In this document: positions 50,865-59,815 of the stretch, piece after piece
Layout of the letters: the number at the start of each line of letters is the position of its first letter
Numbering within the stretch: the stretch's first letter is position 1
Origin: JBFEYJ01 sp041563315
GTDB taxonomy: Bacteria; Pseudomonadota; Gammaproteobacteria; Thiohalomonadales; Thiohalomonadaceae
DNA: 59,850 nt
Direction: 5' to 3'
NCBI GenBank assembly: GCA_041563315.1
Contig: JBFFNE010000009.1
Coordinates: 1-59,850 of the forward strand
Position numbers and translations under genes: made by a program
The notes under the pieces: generated by a model
The model's input: the letters and a program-made list of their open reading frames with translations, nothing else
What the model was told of the DNA's origin: nothing
Database searches by the model: none

Positions 50865-51401
50865 ATGGCTGAAAATATTACGATCGCACGCCCCTACGCT
50901 CAGGCTATTTTTGCTACAGCCCAGGAGCAGGGCGACCTGGCAGGATGGTCGGCAATAGTGCAGTTCGCTGCCACCGTTGTCAGCGATCCTGAAATGGCCG
51001 CTCTGATTAACAGCCCACGCCTTGAGAAGGACCAGGTAGCGGAGCTCCTTATCGATATCTGCGGCGACAAGCTGACAGATGCCGGAAAGAATATGATCCA
51101 CGTACTGGCTGAAAACGATCGTCTTGAGGTTCTGCCGGAAATCGCAGAACTCTACGAAGCGGAACGTGCCGCCGTAGAAGGGACGGTGGTTGCCGAGGTG
51201 ATCTCTGCGACGGCATTGAACGATGCCCAGCAGGGTAAAATTGCCGCGGCACTGAAGAGTCGCCTGGGTCGTGATGTCACCCTGGAATGCAAGACCGATG
51301 AGGCTTTGCTGGGCGGCGCCATCATTCGTGCTGGAGACGTGGTCATCGATGGTTCTGTGGTTGGTAAGCTCGAGAAGCTTGCCTCTGCACTCGCCCACTG
51401 A
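50865..51401 (+). CDS. atpH: ATP synthase F1 subunit delta
   Basis: The 178-residue protein has N-terminal helical domain ITIARPYAQAIFATAQEQGDLAGW and C-terminal LLGGAIIRAGDVVIDGSVVGKLEKL, the standard delta ends. It links F1 to the b stalk. It starts 11 bp after atpF. Confidence 0.95.
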   Translation: MAENITIARPYAQAIFATAQEQGDLAGWSAIVQFAATVVSDPEMAALINSPRLEKDQVAELLIDICGDKLTDAGKNMIHVLAENDRLEVLPEIAELYEAERAAVEGTVVAEVISATALNDAQQGKIAAALKSRLGRDVTLECKTDEALLGGAIIRAGDVVIDGSVVGKLEKLASALAH

Positions 51402-51427
51402 ACCCGGACCGTTAGAGGACACAAGAA

Positions 51428-52972
51428 ATGCAGCAATTGAATCCATCAGAAATCAGTGAACTGATTAAAAAGCGCATCTCAAGCTTTGAAACAGTCACCG
51501 AGGCGCGGACTGAAGGCACCGTGGTCAGCTTGACCGACGGCATTGCCCGCATCCACGGCCTTGCTGACGTTATGTCTGGCGAGATGCTTGAATTCCCCAA
51601 CAACACCTTTGGTTTGGCACTGAACCTGGAGCGTGACTCCGTCGGTGCGGTAATCCTCGGCCCCTACGAGCACATCACTGAAGGCGACAAGGTCACCTGT
51701 ACCGGTCGCATCATGGAAGTGCCGGTCGGTGAAGGCCTGCTGGGTCGCGTTGTCGACTCACTGGGTAATCCGATTGACGGCAAGGGCCCGATTGAAGCTC
51801 AGGGTTCTTCGCCCATCGAAAAGATCGCCCCCGGCGTTCTGTGGCGTAAGTCGGTTGACCAGCCGATGCAGACCGGCCTGAAGTCCGTTGACTCCATGGT
51901 GCCGATCGGCCGTGGTCAGCGTGAGCTGATCATCGGTGACCGCCAGACCGGTAAGACCGCGGTGGCTATCGACGCGATCATCAACCAGAAGGGCACCGGT
52001 GTTAAGTGTATCTACGTTGCAATTGGCCAGAAGGCCTCCTCCATTGCCAACGTGGTACGCAAGCTGGAAGAGCACGGCGCGCTGGAGCACACCATCGTTG
52101 TCGCGGCTACCGCTTCTGACTCAGCCGCACTGCAGTACATCGCTCCCTACTCCGGTTGCGCCATGGGCGAGTACTTCCGCGACAAGGGCGAAGACGCGCT
52201 GATCGTATACGATGACCTCACCAAGCAGGCATGGGCCTACCGTCAGGTTTCCCTGTTGCTGCGTCGTCCGCCGGGTCGTGAAGCTTACCCCGGTGACGTT
52301 TTCTACCTCCACTCCCGTCTGCTCGAGCGTGCTGCTCGCGTAAACGCCGACTGGGTTGAGAAAATGACCGACGGTAAAGTGAAAGGCAAGACCGGTTCCC
52401 TGACCGCGCTGCCGATCATCGAAACCCAGGCTGGTGACGTTTCCGCTTTCGTTCCGACCAATGTGATCTCCATCACCGACGGTCAGATCTTCCTGGAAAC
52501 CGACCTGTTCAACTCCGGTATCCGCCCGGCCATCAACGCCGGTCTCTCCGTGTCCCGCGTTGGTGGTGCCGCGCAGACCAAGATCGTCAAGAAGCTCGGC
52601 GGCGGTGTGCGTCTCGACTTGGCGCAGTATCGTGAACTGGCGGCCTTCGCCCAGTTCGCCTCTGACCTGGACGAGTCTACCCGCAAGCAGATCGAGCGTG
52701 GTCAACGTGTTACCGAACTGATGAAGCAGATGCAGTATGAGCCGATGAGCATCGCGCAAATGGCGGTCTCGCTGTTCGCTGCCAACCAGGGTTTCCTGGA
52801 CGATGTGGAAGTGAACAAAGTGGTCGATTTCGAAGCCGCCATGCAAGGCTACATGAAGTCCGAGCAGGCTGATCTGATGAACAAGATCAACGAGTCTGGC
52901 GACTACAACGACGAAATCGAAAACGCTCTGCGTGCTGCCCTAGAGAAATTCAAGGCCAGCAACACCTGGTAA
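51428..52972 (+). CDS. atpA: ATP synthase F1 subunit alpha
   Basis: The 514-residue protein has Walker A GDRQTGKT (170-177), the arginine-finger region VSRVGGAAQ and the N-terminal QQLNPSEISELIKKRI. It is one of the two nucleotide-binding F1 subunits. Codon usage in this and neighbouring atp genes looks optimised for high expression. Confidence 0.97.
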   Translation: MQQLNPSEISELIKKRISSFETVTEARTEGTVVSLTDGIARIHGLADVMSGEMLEFPNNTFGLALNLERDSVGAVILGPYEHITEGDKVTCTGRIMEVPVGEGLLGRVVDSLGNPIDGKGPIEAQGSSPIEKIAPGVLWRKSVDQPMQTGLKSVDSMVPIGRGQRELIIGDRQTGKTAVAIDAIINQKGTGVKCIYVAIGQKASSIANVVRKLEEHGALEHTIVVAATASDSAALQYIAPYSGCAMGEYFRDKGEDALIVYDDLTKQAWAYRQVSLLLRRPPGREAYPGDVFYLHSRLLERAARVNADWVEKMTDGKVKGKTGSLTALPIIETQAGDVSAFVPTNVISITDGQIFLETDLFNSGIRPAINAGLSVSRVGGAAQTKIVKKLGGGVRLDLAQYRELAAFAQFASDLDESTRKQIERGQRVTELMKQMQYEPMSIAQMAVSLFAANQGFLDDVEVNKVVDFEAAMQGYMKSEQADLMNKINESGDYNDEIENALRAALEKFKASNTW

Positions 52973-52987
52973 ACGGGAGCATTAACG

Positions 52988-53851
52988 ATGGCAAGCGGAA
53001 AAGAGATACGCAGCAAGATCAAGAGTGTGCAGAACACTCAGAAGATCACGCGAGCGATGGAGATGGTAGCCGCCAGTAAAATGCGCAAAGCGCAGGATCG
53101 TATGTCGGCAACCCGTCCCTACGCAGAAAACATCCGTCGTGTAATCGGTCACCTTGCCTATGCCCATCCGGAATATAGCCACACGTATATGCAAGAGCGT
53201 GCGGTCAAGCGGGTCGGTATCATCCTGGTCTCCACTGATCGCGGCCTGTGCGGCGGCCTGAACACCAACATGTTCAAAGCCGCTGTGGGTGAGATGAAAG
53301 GGTGGAAGGGCAAGGATGTAGAGGTTGACCTCTGCTCCATCGGTTCCAAAGGCTTGGGTTTTTTCAGGCGTCTGGGCGGAAACATCGTTTCCGAGGTCAG
53401 TCAGCTGGGCGATGCGCCCAAGCTGGAAGAGCTGATCGGCACCGTCAAGGTGATGCTGGACAAGTTTGAAAACGGTGAAATCGACAAGCTGTTCATTGTC
53501 TCTAATGAGTTCGTGAACACCATGACGCAGAAGCCGACGGTCGAGCAGTTGTTACCGATTGAAGCCAAGGAGCTGGACGAGAGCCTGAAGCACCACTGGG
53601 ACTACATCTATGAGCCTGAGGCCAAAGAAGTACTGGACCAGTTGCTGATGCGCTATGTCGAATCACTGGTTTATCAGGGTGTCGTCGAGAACATCGCCTG
53701 TGAGCAAGCGGCGCGTATGGTGGCCATGAAAGCGGCCTCCGATAACGCGGGTAACCTCATCGGTGAGTTGCAGCTGGCCTACAACAAGGCCCGCCAGGCG
53801 GCGATTACCCAGGAACTATCCGAGATTGTGGCAGGCGCGGCGGCGGTATAA
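52988..53851 (+). CDS. atpG: ATP synthase F1 subunit gamma
   Basis: The 287-residue protein opens with the coiled-coil helix ASGKEIRSKIKSVQNTQKITRAMEMVAASKM and ends with the C-terminal helix containing MKAASDNAGNLIGELQLAYNKARQAAITQEL. It is the central rotor stalk. It starts 16 bp after atpA. Confidence 0.96.
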   Translation: MASGKEIRSKIKSVQNTQKITRAMEMVAASKMRKAQDRMSATRPYAENIRRVIGHLAYAHPEYSHTYMQERAVKRVGIILVSTDRGLCGGLNTNMFKAAVGEMKGWKGKDVEVDLCSIGSKGLGFFRRLGGNIVSEVSQLGDAPKLEELIGTVKVMLDKFENGEIDKLFIVSNEFVNTMTQKPTVEQLLPIEAKELDESLKHHWDYIYEPEAKEVLDQLLMRYVESLVYQGVVENIACEQAARMVAMKAASDNAGNLIGELQLAYNKARQAAITQELSEIVAGAAAV

Positions 53852-53899
53852 CCGTCCGGGTATGCGGCACAGATTTTGAGCATTGTAAGGGGAACTGAC

Positions 53900-55297
53900 A
53901 TGAGTTCTGGAAAGATTGTACAAATCATCGGTGCGGTTATCGACGTGGAATTCCCGCGCGATAGTATGCCGAAGGTCTATGAGGCACTGGTCGTTGAAGA
54001 AGCCGGCTTGACCCTTGAGGTTCAGCAGCAACTCGGCGACGGTGTCGTTCGCACCATTGCCATGGGTGGTACCGATGGTCTAAAGCGCAGCATGGCTGCG
54101 ACAGCGACCGGTGCACCCATCTCCGTACCTGTCGGTAAGGCGACCCTCGGTCGCATTATGGACGTACTGGGTAACCCGGTTGACGAGGCCGGCCCTATCG
54201 GTGAAGAGGCGCGTTCAGCCATCCACCGCAAGGCGCCTTCCTATGAGGAGCTGTCCGCCAGCACCGAGCTGCTGGAAACCGGTATCAAGGTAATCGACCT
54301 GGTCTGCCCGTTCGCCAAGGGTGGTAAGGTTGGCCTGTTCGGTGGTGCCGGTGTAGGCAAGACCGTAAACATGCTGGAGCTGATCAACAACATCGCCACC
54401 CAGCACTCCGGTCTGTCCGTATTCGCCGGTGTGGGTGAGCGTACCCGTGAGGGTAACGACTTCTACCACGAGATGTCGGAAGCCGGTGTTATCCGTCTGG
54501 ATAACCTGCCCGAGTCCAAGGTAGCGATGGTTTACGGCCAGATGAACGAGCCGCCGGGTAACCGTCTGCGCGTTGCACTGACCGGCCTGACCATGGCCGA
54601 GTACTTCCGTGACGAAGGCCGTGACGTGCTGTTGTTCATCGACAACATCTACCGTTACACCCTGGCCGGTACCGAGGTATCCGCGCTGCTGGGCCGTATG
54701 CCTTCAGCGGTAGGTTATCAGCCGACCCTGGCGGAAGAGATGGGTACCTTGCAGGAGCGTATCACCTCCACCAAGACCGGTTCCATCACCTCCATTCAGG
54801 CGGTATACGTACCGGCGGATGACCTGACCGACCCGTCACCGGCCACCACCTTCGCTCACCTGGATGCGACCGTGGTACTGTCCCGTCAGATCGCCGAGCT
54901 GGGTATCTACCCCGCCGTGGATCCGCTGGACTCCACCAGCCGTCAGCTCGATCCGCTGGTTGTCGGAAACGAGCATTACGAAGTAGCTCGCTCCGTGCAA
55001 GGTATCCTGCAGCGCTACAAGGAGCTGCGTGACATCATCGCTATCCTGGGTATGGACGAACTGTCCGAAGAGGACAAGCTGACCGTAGCCCGTGCGCGTA
55101 GGATTCAGCGCTTCCTGTCCCAGCCGTTCTTCGTGGCAGAGGTCTTCACCGGTGCACCCGGTAAATACGTCTCCCTCAAGGACACCATTGCAGGGTTCAA
55201 GGGCATCGTTAACGGTGAATACGACCACCTGCCTGAGCAGGCGTTCTACATGGTCGGCACCATCGACGAGGCCGTTGAAAGGGCGAAATCCCTGTAA
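53900..55297 (+). CDS. atpD: ATP synthase F1 subunit beta
   Basis: The 465-residue protein starts at ATG 53900 with AAGGGGA upstream. Walker A GGAGVGKT (148-155), GERTREGNDFYHEM with the catalytic Glu, LLFIDNIYRYT and ALLGRMPSAVGYQPTL are present. It is the catalytic F1 subunit. It is slightly longer than the E. coli protein because of small internal insertions near the N-terminus. Confidence 0.97.
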   Translation: MSSGKIVQIIGAVIDVEFPRDSMPKVYEALVVEEAGLTLEVQQQLGDGVVRTIAMGGTDGLKRSMAATATGAPISVPVGKATLGRIMDVLGNPVDEAGPIGEEARSAIHRKAPSYEELSASTELLETGIKVIDLVCPFAKGGKVGLFGGAGVGKTVNMLELINNIATQHSGLSVFAGVGERTREGNDFYHEMSEAGVIRLDNLPESKVAMVYGQMNEPPGNRLRVALTGLTMAEYFRDEGRDVLLFIDNIYRYTLAGTEVSALLGRMPSAVGYQPTLAEEMGTLQERITSTKTGSITSIQAVYVPADDLTDPSPATTFAHLDATVVLSRQIAELGIYPAVDPLDSTSRQLDPLVVGNEHYEVARSVQGILQRYKELRDIIAILGMDELSEEDKLTVARARRIQRFLSQPFFVAEVFTGAPGKYVSLKDTIAGFKGIVNGEYDHLPEQAFYMVGTIDEAVERAKSL

Positions 55298-55322
55298 TTA
55301 AACCCACAACGGGGATATGCTA

Positions 55323-55757
55323 ATGGCTATGACAATGCATGTGAACATCGTCAGTGCTGAAGCGGAGATCTTCTCCGGCACGGTCGAATCCGTATTCGCC
55401 CCTGCCGTGATGGGTGAGGTGGGGATTTATCCCCGCCACACCCAGATGCTCTCACCGCTAAAGCCCGGTGAGATCCGTGTGGTGAAGGAAGGTGGCGAAG
55501 AGGATTTCTTCTACGTCTCAGGCGGCATGTTGGAGGTACAGCCACATATGGTGACTGTGCTGGCCGATACCGCTGTCCGCGCCAAGGATCTTGACGAAGC
55601 CCAGGCCATCGAAGCCAAGAAGCGTGCCGAACAAGCGTTGAAAGATCGCCAAGGCGAGATGGATTACGCTCGTGCGGAGGCTGAGCTGGCTGAGGCTGTT
55701 GCCCAGTTGCAGACCATCCAGCGTATGCGCAAGAAGTTCGGTGGTCAGCGGGCTTAA
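55323..55757 (+). CDS. atpC: ATP synthase F1 subunit epsilon
   Basis: About 144 aa from ATG 55323. ATG 55317 is too close to the GGGGAT RBS. N-terminal beta sandwich MHVNIVSAEAEIFSGTVESVFAPAVMGEVGIYPRHTQML and a C-terminal helical pair are as expected. It regulates and couples rotation. A clear intrinsic terminator at 55806 ends the operon. Confidence 0.95.
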   Translation: MAMTMHVNIVSAEAEIFSGTVESVFAPAVMGEVGIYPRHTQMLSPLKPGEIRVVKEGGEEDFFYVSGGMLEVQPHMVTVLADTAVRAKDLDEAQAIEAKKRAEQALKDRQGEMDYARAEAELAEAVAQLQTIQRMRKKFGGQRA

Positions 55758-55805
55758 GGCTTCTGACGAACCTGTGCTCAACAGGTAAAAGATGAGACCG
55801 ATAAA

Positions 55806-55830
55806 GGGCAGTGTTACACTGCCCTTTTTT
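55806..55830 (+). terminator. Intrinsic terminator of the atp operon
   Basis: GGGCAGTG-TTA-CACTGCCC is a perfect 8-bp stem with a 3-nt loop followed by TTTTTT. It lies 48 bp after the atpC stop and is the clearest rho-independent terminator in the window. Confidence 0.9.
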
Positions 55831-55877
55831 CGTTTACGCGATAAGATGCTAACCAGATTACCGGTGACAAGGTTGTC

Positions 55878-56132
55878 GTGGTGATCTATCGTTTAGAAGA
55901 ACAGTTTGGGGTAATGGAGCGTTTCGATCTGCCCGCCAGCGACACCGGGTCGTTGGTGGAAAAGGTCGAACAGGCGCTGAAGGGTAAGGCCGTGGGTGAT
56001 GAGGTCGCTGTGCCGCTGACACCTGCGGAGGGATTCGGTGAATGGAATCCTGAGATGACCTTCTCCGACAGGGAAATGCTTCACCGTAAAGACACAAAGG
56101 CGCAAGGGAAGTGCAAGCCTATTGCGGTATAA
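55878..56132 (+). pseudogene. FKBP-type peptidyl-prolyl isomerase, truncated remnant
   Basis: The frame reads QITGDKVVVVIYRLEEQFGV, then SLVEKVEQALKGKAVGDEVAVPLTPAEGFGEWNPEMTF, an FKBP/SlyD-like N-terminal half. It then enters the left arm of repeat copy E and stops at 56132, so the C-terminal half is missing. The first in-frame conventional start is GTG 55878, although the homologous start would be ATT at 55857-55859 (read as Ile). Both ends look damaged. Confidence 0.65.
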
Positions 56133-56216
56133 TGAGCCACGGATAGCTGCAGTTCCACGTTTAGGCAAAGCGATGTTAACTCTTCATGTCCTTAGCTTGT
56201 TCGCGCCTTTGCGGTA
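56082..56216. repeat. Inverted-arm intergenic element, copy E (135 bp)
   Basis: Left arm 56082-56108 (CACCGTAAAGACACAAAGGC) lies inside the FKBP-type frame. Right arm 56201-56216, reverse-complemented, reads ACCGCAAAGGCGCGAA. An internal TATAAT is at 56128-56133. It ends 27 bp before the chosen glmU start. Confidence 0.8.
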
Positions 56217-56243
56217 AAAAATGGTTTTTTAATCGGAATGCCA

Positions 56244-57617
56244 ATGTCACTTGAAATCATCATTCTCGCCGCCGGGCAGGGTACACGCATGCGCTCGGCA
56301 TTGCCTAAGGTGCTACATCCTCTTGCCGGTCAGCCCATGCTGGAGCACGTTATTCAAACCGCTAAACGGTTAGAGCCGGCAGCGATCCACGTGGTTTATG
56401 GTCATGGTGGCGAGCTGGTCAAAGAGCACATCAGTGAGTCGAACATCAGCTGGGTCGAACAAGCGCAACAGCTGGGTACCGGACATGCCGTTGAACAGGC
56501 GATGCCTGCCGTGGATGAGGGGTCGACGGTGCTCGTCCTTTACGGTGATGTGCCGTTGATACGCGCCGAGACACTGCAGGGCCTGTTACAGCAGGGGCAG
56601 AGCGGCCTTGGGCTGTTAACCGTCATCCTCGATGACCCGACGGGGTATGGCAGGATTGTTCGCGATGAGATGGGACGGGTGCAGGCGATCGTCGAGCACA
56701 AGGACGCCTCTGAGGCACAGCGACAGATCCGCGAAGGCAATACCGGAATTCTGGCCTGTCCCGCGGCGCAGCTGCGCAGTTGGCTGAAGCGCCTGGATAA
56801 CAGTAACGCCCAAGGTGAGTTTTATCTCACCGACGTTATCGCACTGGCTGTCGCCGATGGCATCGATGTACAGGCAAGCGCCGTTGAAGATCGCCACGAA
56901 GTGGCCGGCGTGAATGACCGCATGCAGCTGTCAGAGCTTGAGCGCAGCTACCAGCTGCGCTGCGCCGAAACGCTGATGCGCAGCGGTGCGACCATGCTGG
57001 ATCCCGCCCGCTTCGATTTGCGCGGCTCGGCAACCGTGGGCCGTGATGTGGTGATCGATGTGGGCGTGGTGTTCGAGGGCGAGGTGGTCCTGGGTGATCG
57101 TGTGCGCGTCGGTGCCAACTGTGTGCTTCGCGATGTGACGGTTGGCGACGATGTCATCATTGAACCCATGAGCCTGATTGAGCAGGCGCAGATTGGTCAC
57201 CAGTGCAATATCGGCCCCTTTGCCCGCATCCGTCCCGGCACACAGCTGGCGGACAAGGCGCGCGTCGGCAATTTTGTGGAAATCAAGAACAGTGTGATAG
57301 GACATGCATCGAAGGTTAACCACTTGAGTTACATTGGCGATACGACCATGGGAGATGGAGTCAATATCGGGGCCGGCACCATTACCTGCAATTATGACGG
57401 GGCCAACAAGCACCGAACAGTGATTGGTGACCGCGTGTTTGTCGGCTCTGATACACAGCTGGTGGCGCCGGTAACCGTCAGTGATGATGCCACAATTGGT
57501 GCCGGGTCCACGATCAGCCGGGATGCCCCGGCTGGCGAATTGACCCTCAGTCGCAGCAAACAGACAACGATCAGCGGCTGGAAGCGGCCGGTGAAAACAA
57601 GCAAAGACAAGTCGTAG
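56244..57617 (+). CDS. glmU: Bifunctional UDP-GlcNAc pyrophosphorylase/GlcN-1-P acetyltransferase GlmU
   Basis: About 457 aa from ATG 56244 (ATG 56238 also possible). The pyrophosphorylase half has MSLEIIILAAGQGTRMRSALPKVLHPLAGQPM and YGDVPLI. The C-terminal left-handed beta helix has hexapeptide runs such as VGNFVEIKNSVIG and GAGTITCNYDGANKHRT. It makes UDP-GlcNAc for cell wall and lipid A. Its TAG stop (57615-57617) is part of the following REP sequence. Confidence 0.95.
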   Translation: MSLEIIILAAGQGTRMRSALPKVLHPLAGQPMLEHVIQTAKRLEPAAIHVVYGHGGELVKEHISESNISWVEQAQQLGTGHAVEQAMPAVDEGSTVLVLYGDVPLIRAETLQGLLQQGQSGLGLLTVILDDPTGYGRIVRDEMGRVQAIVEHKDASEAQRQIREGNTGILACPAAQLRSWLKRLDNSNAQGEFYLTDVIALAVADGIDVQASAVEDRHEVAGVNDRMQLSELERSYQLRCAETLMRSGATMLDPARFDLRGSATVGRDVVIDVGVVFEGEVVLGDRVRVGANCVLRDVTVGDDVIIEPMSLIEQAQIGHQCNIGPFARIRPGTQLADKARVGNFVEIKNSVIGHASKVNHLSYIGDTTMGDGVNIGAGTITCNYDGANKHRTVIGDRVFVGSDTQLVAPVTVSDDATIGAGSTISRDAPAGELTLSRSKQTTISGWKRPVKTSKDKS

Positions 57618-57680
57618 GAGCGGCATCCTGCCGCGAAGGGACTGGCGGCGTGTGTATCGCGGCAGGGATGCCGCTCCTAC
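57614..57680. repeat. BIME-like REP pair between glmU and glmS
   Basis: GTAGGAGCGGCATCCTGCCGCG and the near-perfect reverse complement ending CCGCTCCTAC at 57680 form a strong stem-loop pair. It is close in sequence to 18128-18196. The first TAG of GTAGGAG is the glmU stop codon. Such elements can protect upstream mRNA or lower downstream expression. Confidence 0.85.
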
Positions 57681-57702
57681 TATCTACTAATGGATTGAGA
57701 AT

Positions 57703-59535
57703 ATGTGTGGAATTGTTGGTGGTGTAGCTGAACGCGACGTGGTGGCCATCCTGCTAGAGGGGTTGCGCAAGCTGGAGTATCGCGGTTACGACTCGGCAGG
57801 GATCGCCGTCGTCGATGAACACGGTACATTGGAGCGTGTGCGCATGCCCGGTAAGGTGCAGAGTCTGGCCGATGCACTGGAGCGTCAGCCATTGCATGGC
57901 AGTACCGGTATCGCCCACACACGGTGGGCCACACATGGGGTGCCGAGCGAGAAAAATGCGCACCCTCATATCTGCCGAAAAGAGATCGCGGTGGTGCATA
58001 ACGGCATCATCGAGAATCACGAGGCGTTACGCGCTGCGCAGACGGCGCAGGGGTATGAATTTACCTCGCAGACCGATACCGAGGTTGTGGTGCATCAGGT
58101 TTACGCCCATGTGAGTTGTGGCCTCGACCTGTTGGCTGCTGTGCAGACCACCGTCAGTGAACTGCACGGTGCCTACGCCCTGGGCGTGATCAGCGCCCAC
58201 GACCCTGGGCGTCTCATCGCTGCACGTCGTGGCAGCCCGCTGGTGATCGGTCTTGGAATCGGCGAGTACTTCATCGCCTCCGACGTGGCGCCACTGCTAC
58301 CCGTGACGCGACGTTTCATTTTCCTTGAAGAGGGCGACGTGGCCGATCTGCGCCGCGATTCTCTGGTGATCTACGATGCCGGTGGCTCAAGGGTGGAGAG
58401 GCCGGTAAAGGAGTCGGAGCTGTCGCTCGATTCGCTCGACCGTGGCGCCTATCGGCACTTCATGCTCAAGGAGATCCATGAGCAGGCTTACGCCATTGCT
58501 GAAACCCTGCAGGGGCGACTTTCCGGTGAACATGTGCTGGAGGCGGCATTTGGCCCGGAGGCAGCAGCGATCTTCGACAGAATCAAGTCAGTACAAATCA
58601 TTGCCTGTGGTACCAGTTATCATGCGGCAATGGTGGCACGCAACTGGTTTGAGGGATTGGCCGGTGTTCCCTGTCGGGTGGAGGTGGCGAGTGAATTTCG
58701 CTATCGCCATCCGGTGGCCGATCCGGATTGCCTCGTGGTGGTGATTTCCCAGTCTGGCGAAACGGCCGATAGCATTGCGGCGCTGCGAGCGACCAAAGAG
58801 TGGGGCTTCGGCCCGAGTGTGGCGATCTGCAACGTGCCGGAGAGCTCACTGGTGCGTGAAGCGGACCTCACCCTGATGACCCGTGCCGGTCCGGAGATCG
58901 GCGTGGCCTCAACCAAGGCCTTCACCACCCAGCTGGTGGCCTTATTGATGCTGATGGTTGTGGTGGGGCGGCGACATCGGCTTGGCACCGAGCGCGAGGC
59001 GGCGATTGTCGAGCAGCTGCTGGCACTACCGCGCAACGTGCAGGAGGTGCTGAAGCTGGACGAGCCGATCCGCATGCTGGCGCAACGCTTTGCCGACAAG
59101 CATCACGCCCTGTTTCTGGGACGTGGCGTGCAATACCCGGTGGCGATGGAAGGGGCACTCAAGCTTAAGGAAATTTCCTATATCCACGCCGAGGCCTACC
59201 CAGCCGGTGAACTCAAGCATGGGCCGCTGGCGCTGGTGGACGAGCAGATGCCGGTGATTGCGGTGGCACCTAACGACGAGCTGCTGGAGAAACTCAAGTC
59301 GAATCTCGAAGAGGTGCGTGCGCGAGGAGGAGAACTCTATGTCTTCACCGAGCAAGCGGCAGCGATGCACAGCAGCGAGCGAGTGCATGTGACAGCCGTC
59401 CATCCCGGCGGCGAGCATGTGGCACCGATCCTCTACAGCATCCCTCTGCAGCTGCTGGCCTATCATGTGGCGGTACTCAAGGGCACCGATGTGGATCAGC
59501 CCCGCAACCTCGCCAAGTCGGTGACGGTGGAATAA
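57703..59535 (+). CDS. glmS: Glutamine-fructose-6-phosphate aminotransferase GlmS
   Basis: The 610-residue protein has the N-terminal nucleophile Cys2 (MCGIVGG), glutaminase-domain landmarks RGYDSAGIAV, HTRWATHGVPS and NGIIENH, two SIS domains (CGTSYHAA and the second around SYIHAEAYPAGELKHGPLAL), and the usual C-terminus DQPRNLAKSVTVE. It makes glucosamine-6-phosphate, feeding GlmU through GlmM. A REP pair separates it from glmU by 86 bp. No glmS ribozyme-like leader is seen. Confidence 0.96.
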   Translation: MCGIVGGVAERDVVAILLEGLRKLEYRGYDSAGIAVVDEHGTLERVRMPGKVQSLADALERQPLHGSTGIAHTRWATHGVPSEKNAHPHICRKEIAVVHNGIIENHEALRAAQTAQGYEFTSQTDTEVVVHQVYAHVSCGLDLLAAVQTTVSELHGAYALGVISAHDPGRLIAARRGSPLVIGLGIGEYFIASDVAPLLPVTRRFIFLEEGDVADLRRDSLVIYDAGGSRVERPVKESELSLDSLDRGAYRHFMLKEIHEQAYAIAETLQGRLSGEHVLEAAFGPEAAAIFDRIKSVQIIACGTSYHAAMVARNWFEGLAGVPCRVEVASEFRYRHPVADPDCLVVVISQSGETADSIAALRATKEWGFGPSVAICNVPESSLVREADLTLMTRAGPEIGVASTKAFTTQLVALLMLMVVVGRRHRLGTEREAAIVEQLLALPRNVQEVLKLDEPIRMLAQRFADKHHALFLGRGVQYPVAMEGALKLKEISYIHAEAYPAGELKHGPLALVDEQMPVIAVAPNDELLEKLKSNLEEVRARGGELYVFTEQAAAMHSSERVHVTAVHPGGEHVAPILYSIPLQLLAYHVAVLKGTDVDQPRNLAKSVTVE

Positions 59536-59593
59536 AACGATAAAGTAAAGGTGTTAATTCCTCACCTGGTTAAAACAATGAGTACCTGAAAGC

Positions 59594-59654
59594 GGGACAG
59601 ATTTATTTGTCAGTCACTTTTCGCTAGACTCAAAAAGAAAAATAAATCTGTCCC
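59594..59654. repeat. 15-bp perfect inverted repeat after glmS
   Basis: GGGACAGATTTATTT (59594-59608) and AAATAAATCTGTCCC (59640-59654) are perfect 15-bp arms around 31 bp, followed by CTTTTT. The motif is familiar from sites near REP-associated tyrosine transposases and other small mobile genes. It could also act as a transcription terminator for glmS. A partial second copy (AAAGGGACTTTT) follows at about 59687. Confidence 0.8.
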
Positions 59655-59815
59655 CTTTTTCCCATTACAGGAATGAAAAGGGACTTTTCTGAGAAAATGA
59701 GCCGAAAAAAATGAGAGCTAAAGGATTTCACCTTCAACAGGCCGTGCGCGCCTCTCAGACTTTCTCTGAAACCTCGAATGATGAAGTGAGGTAAGTCAGG
59801 TCAGGAGTTCACGAC

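Noticed and set aside
56140..56165. parS-like sequence GTTCCACGTTTAGG
   Set aside because: It is not palindromic and matches the parS consensus only partly.
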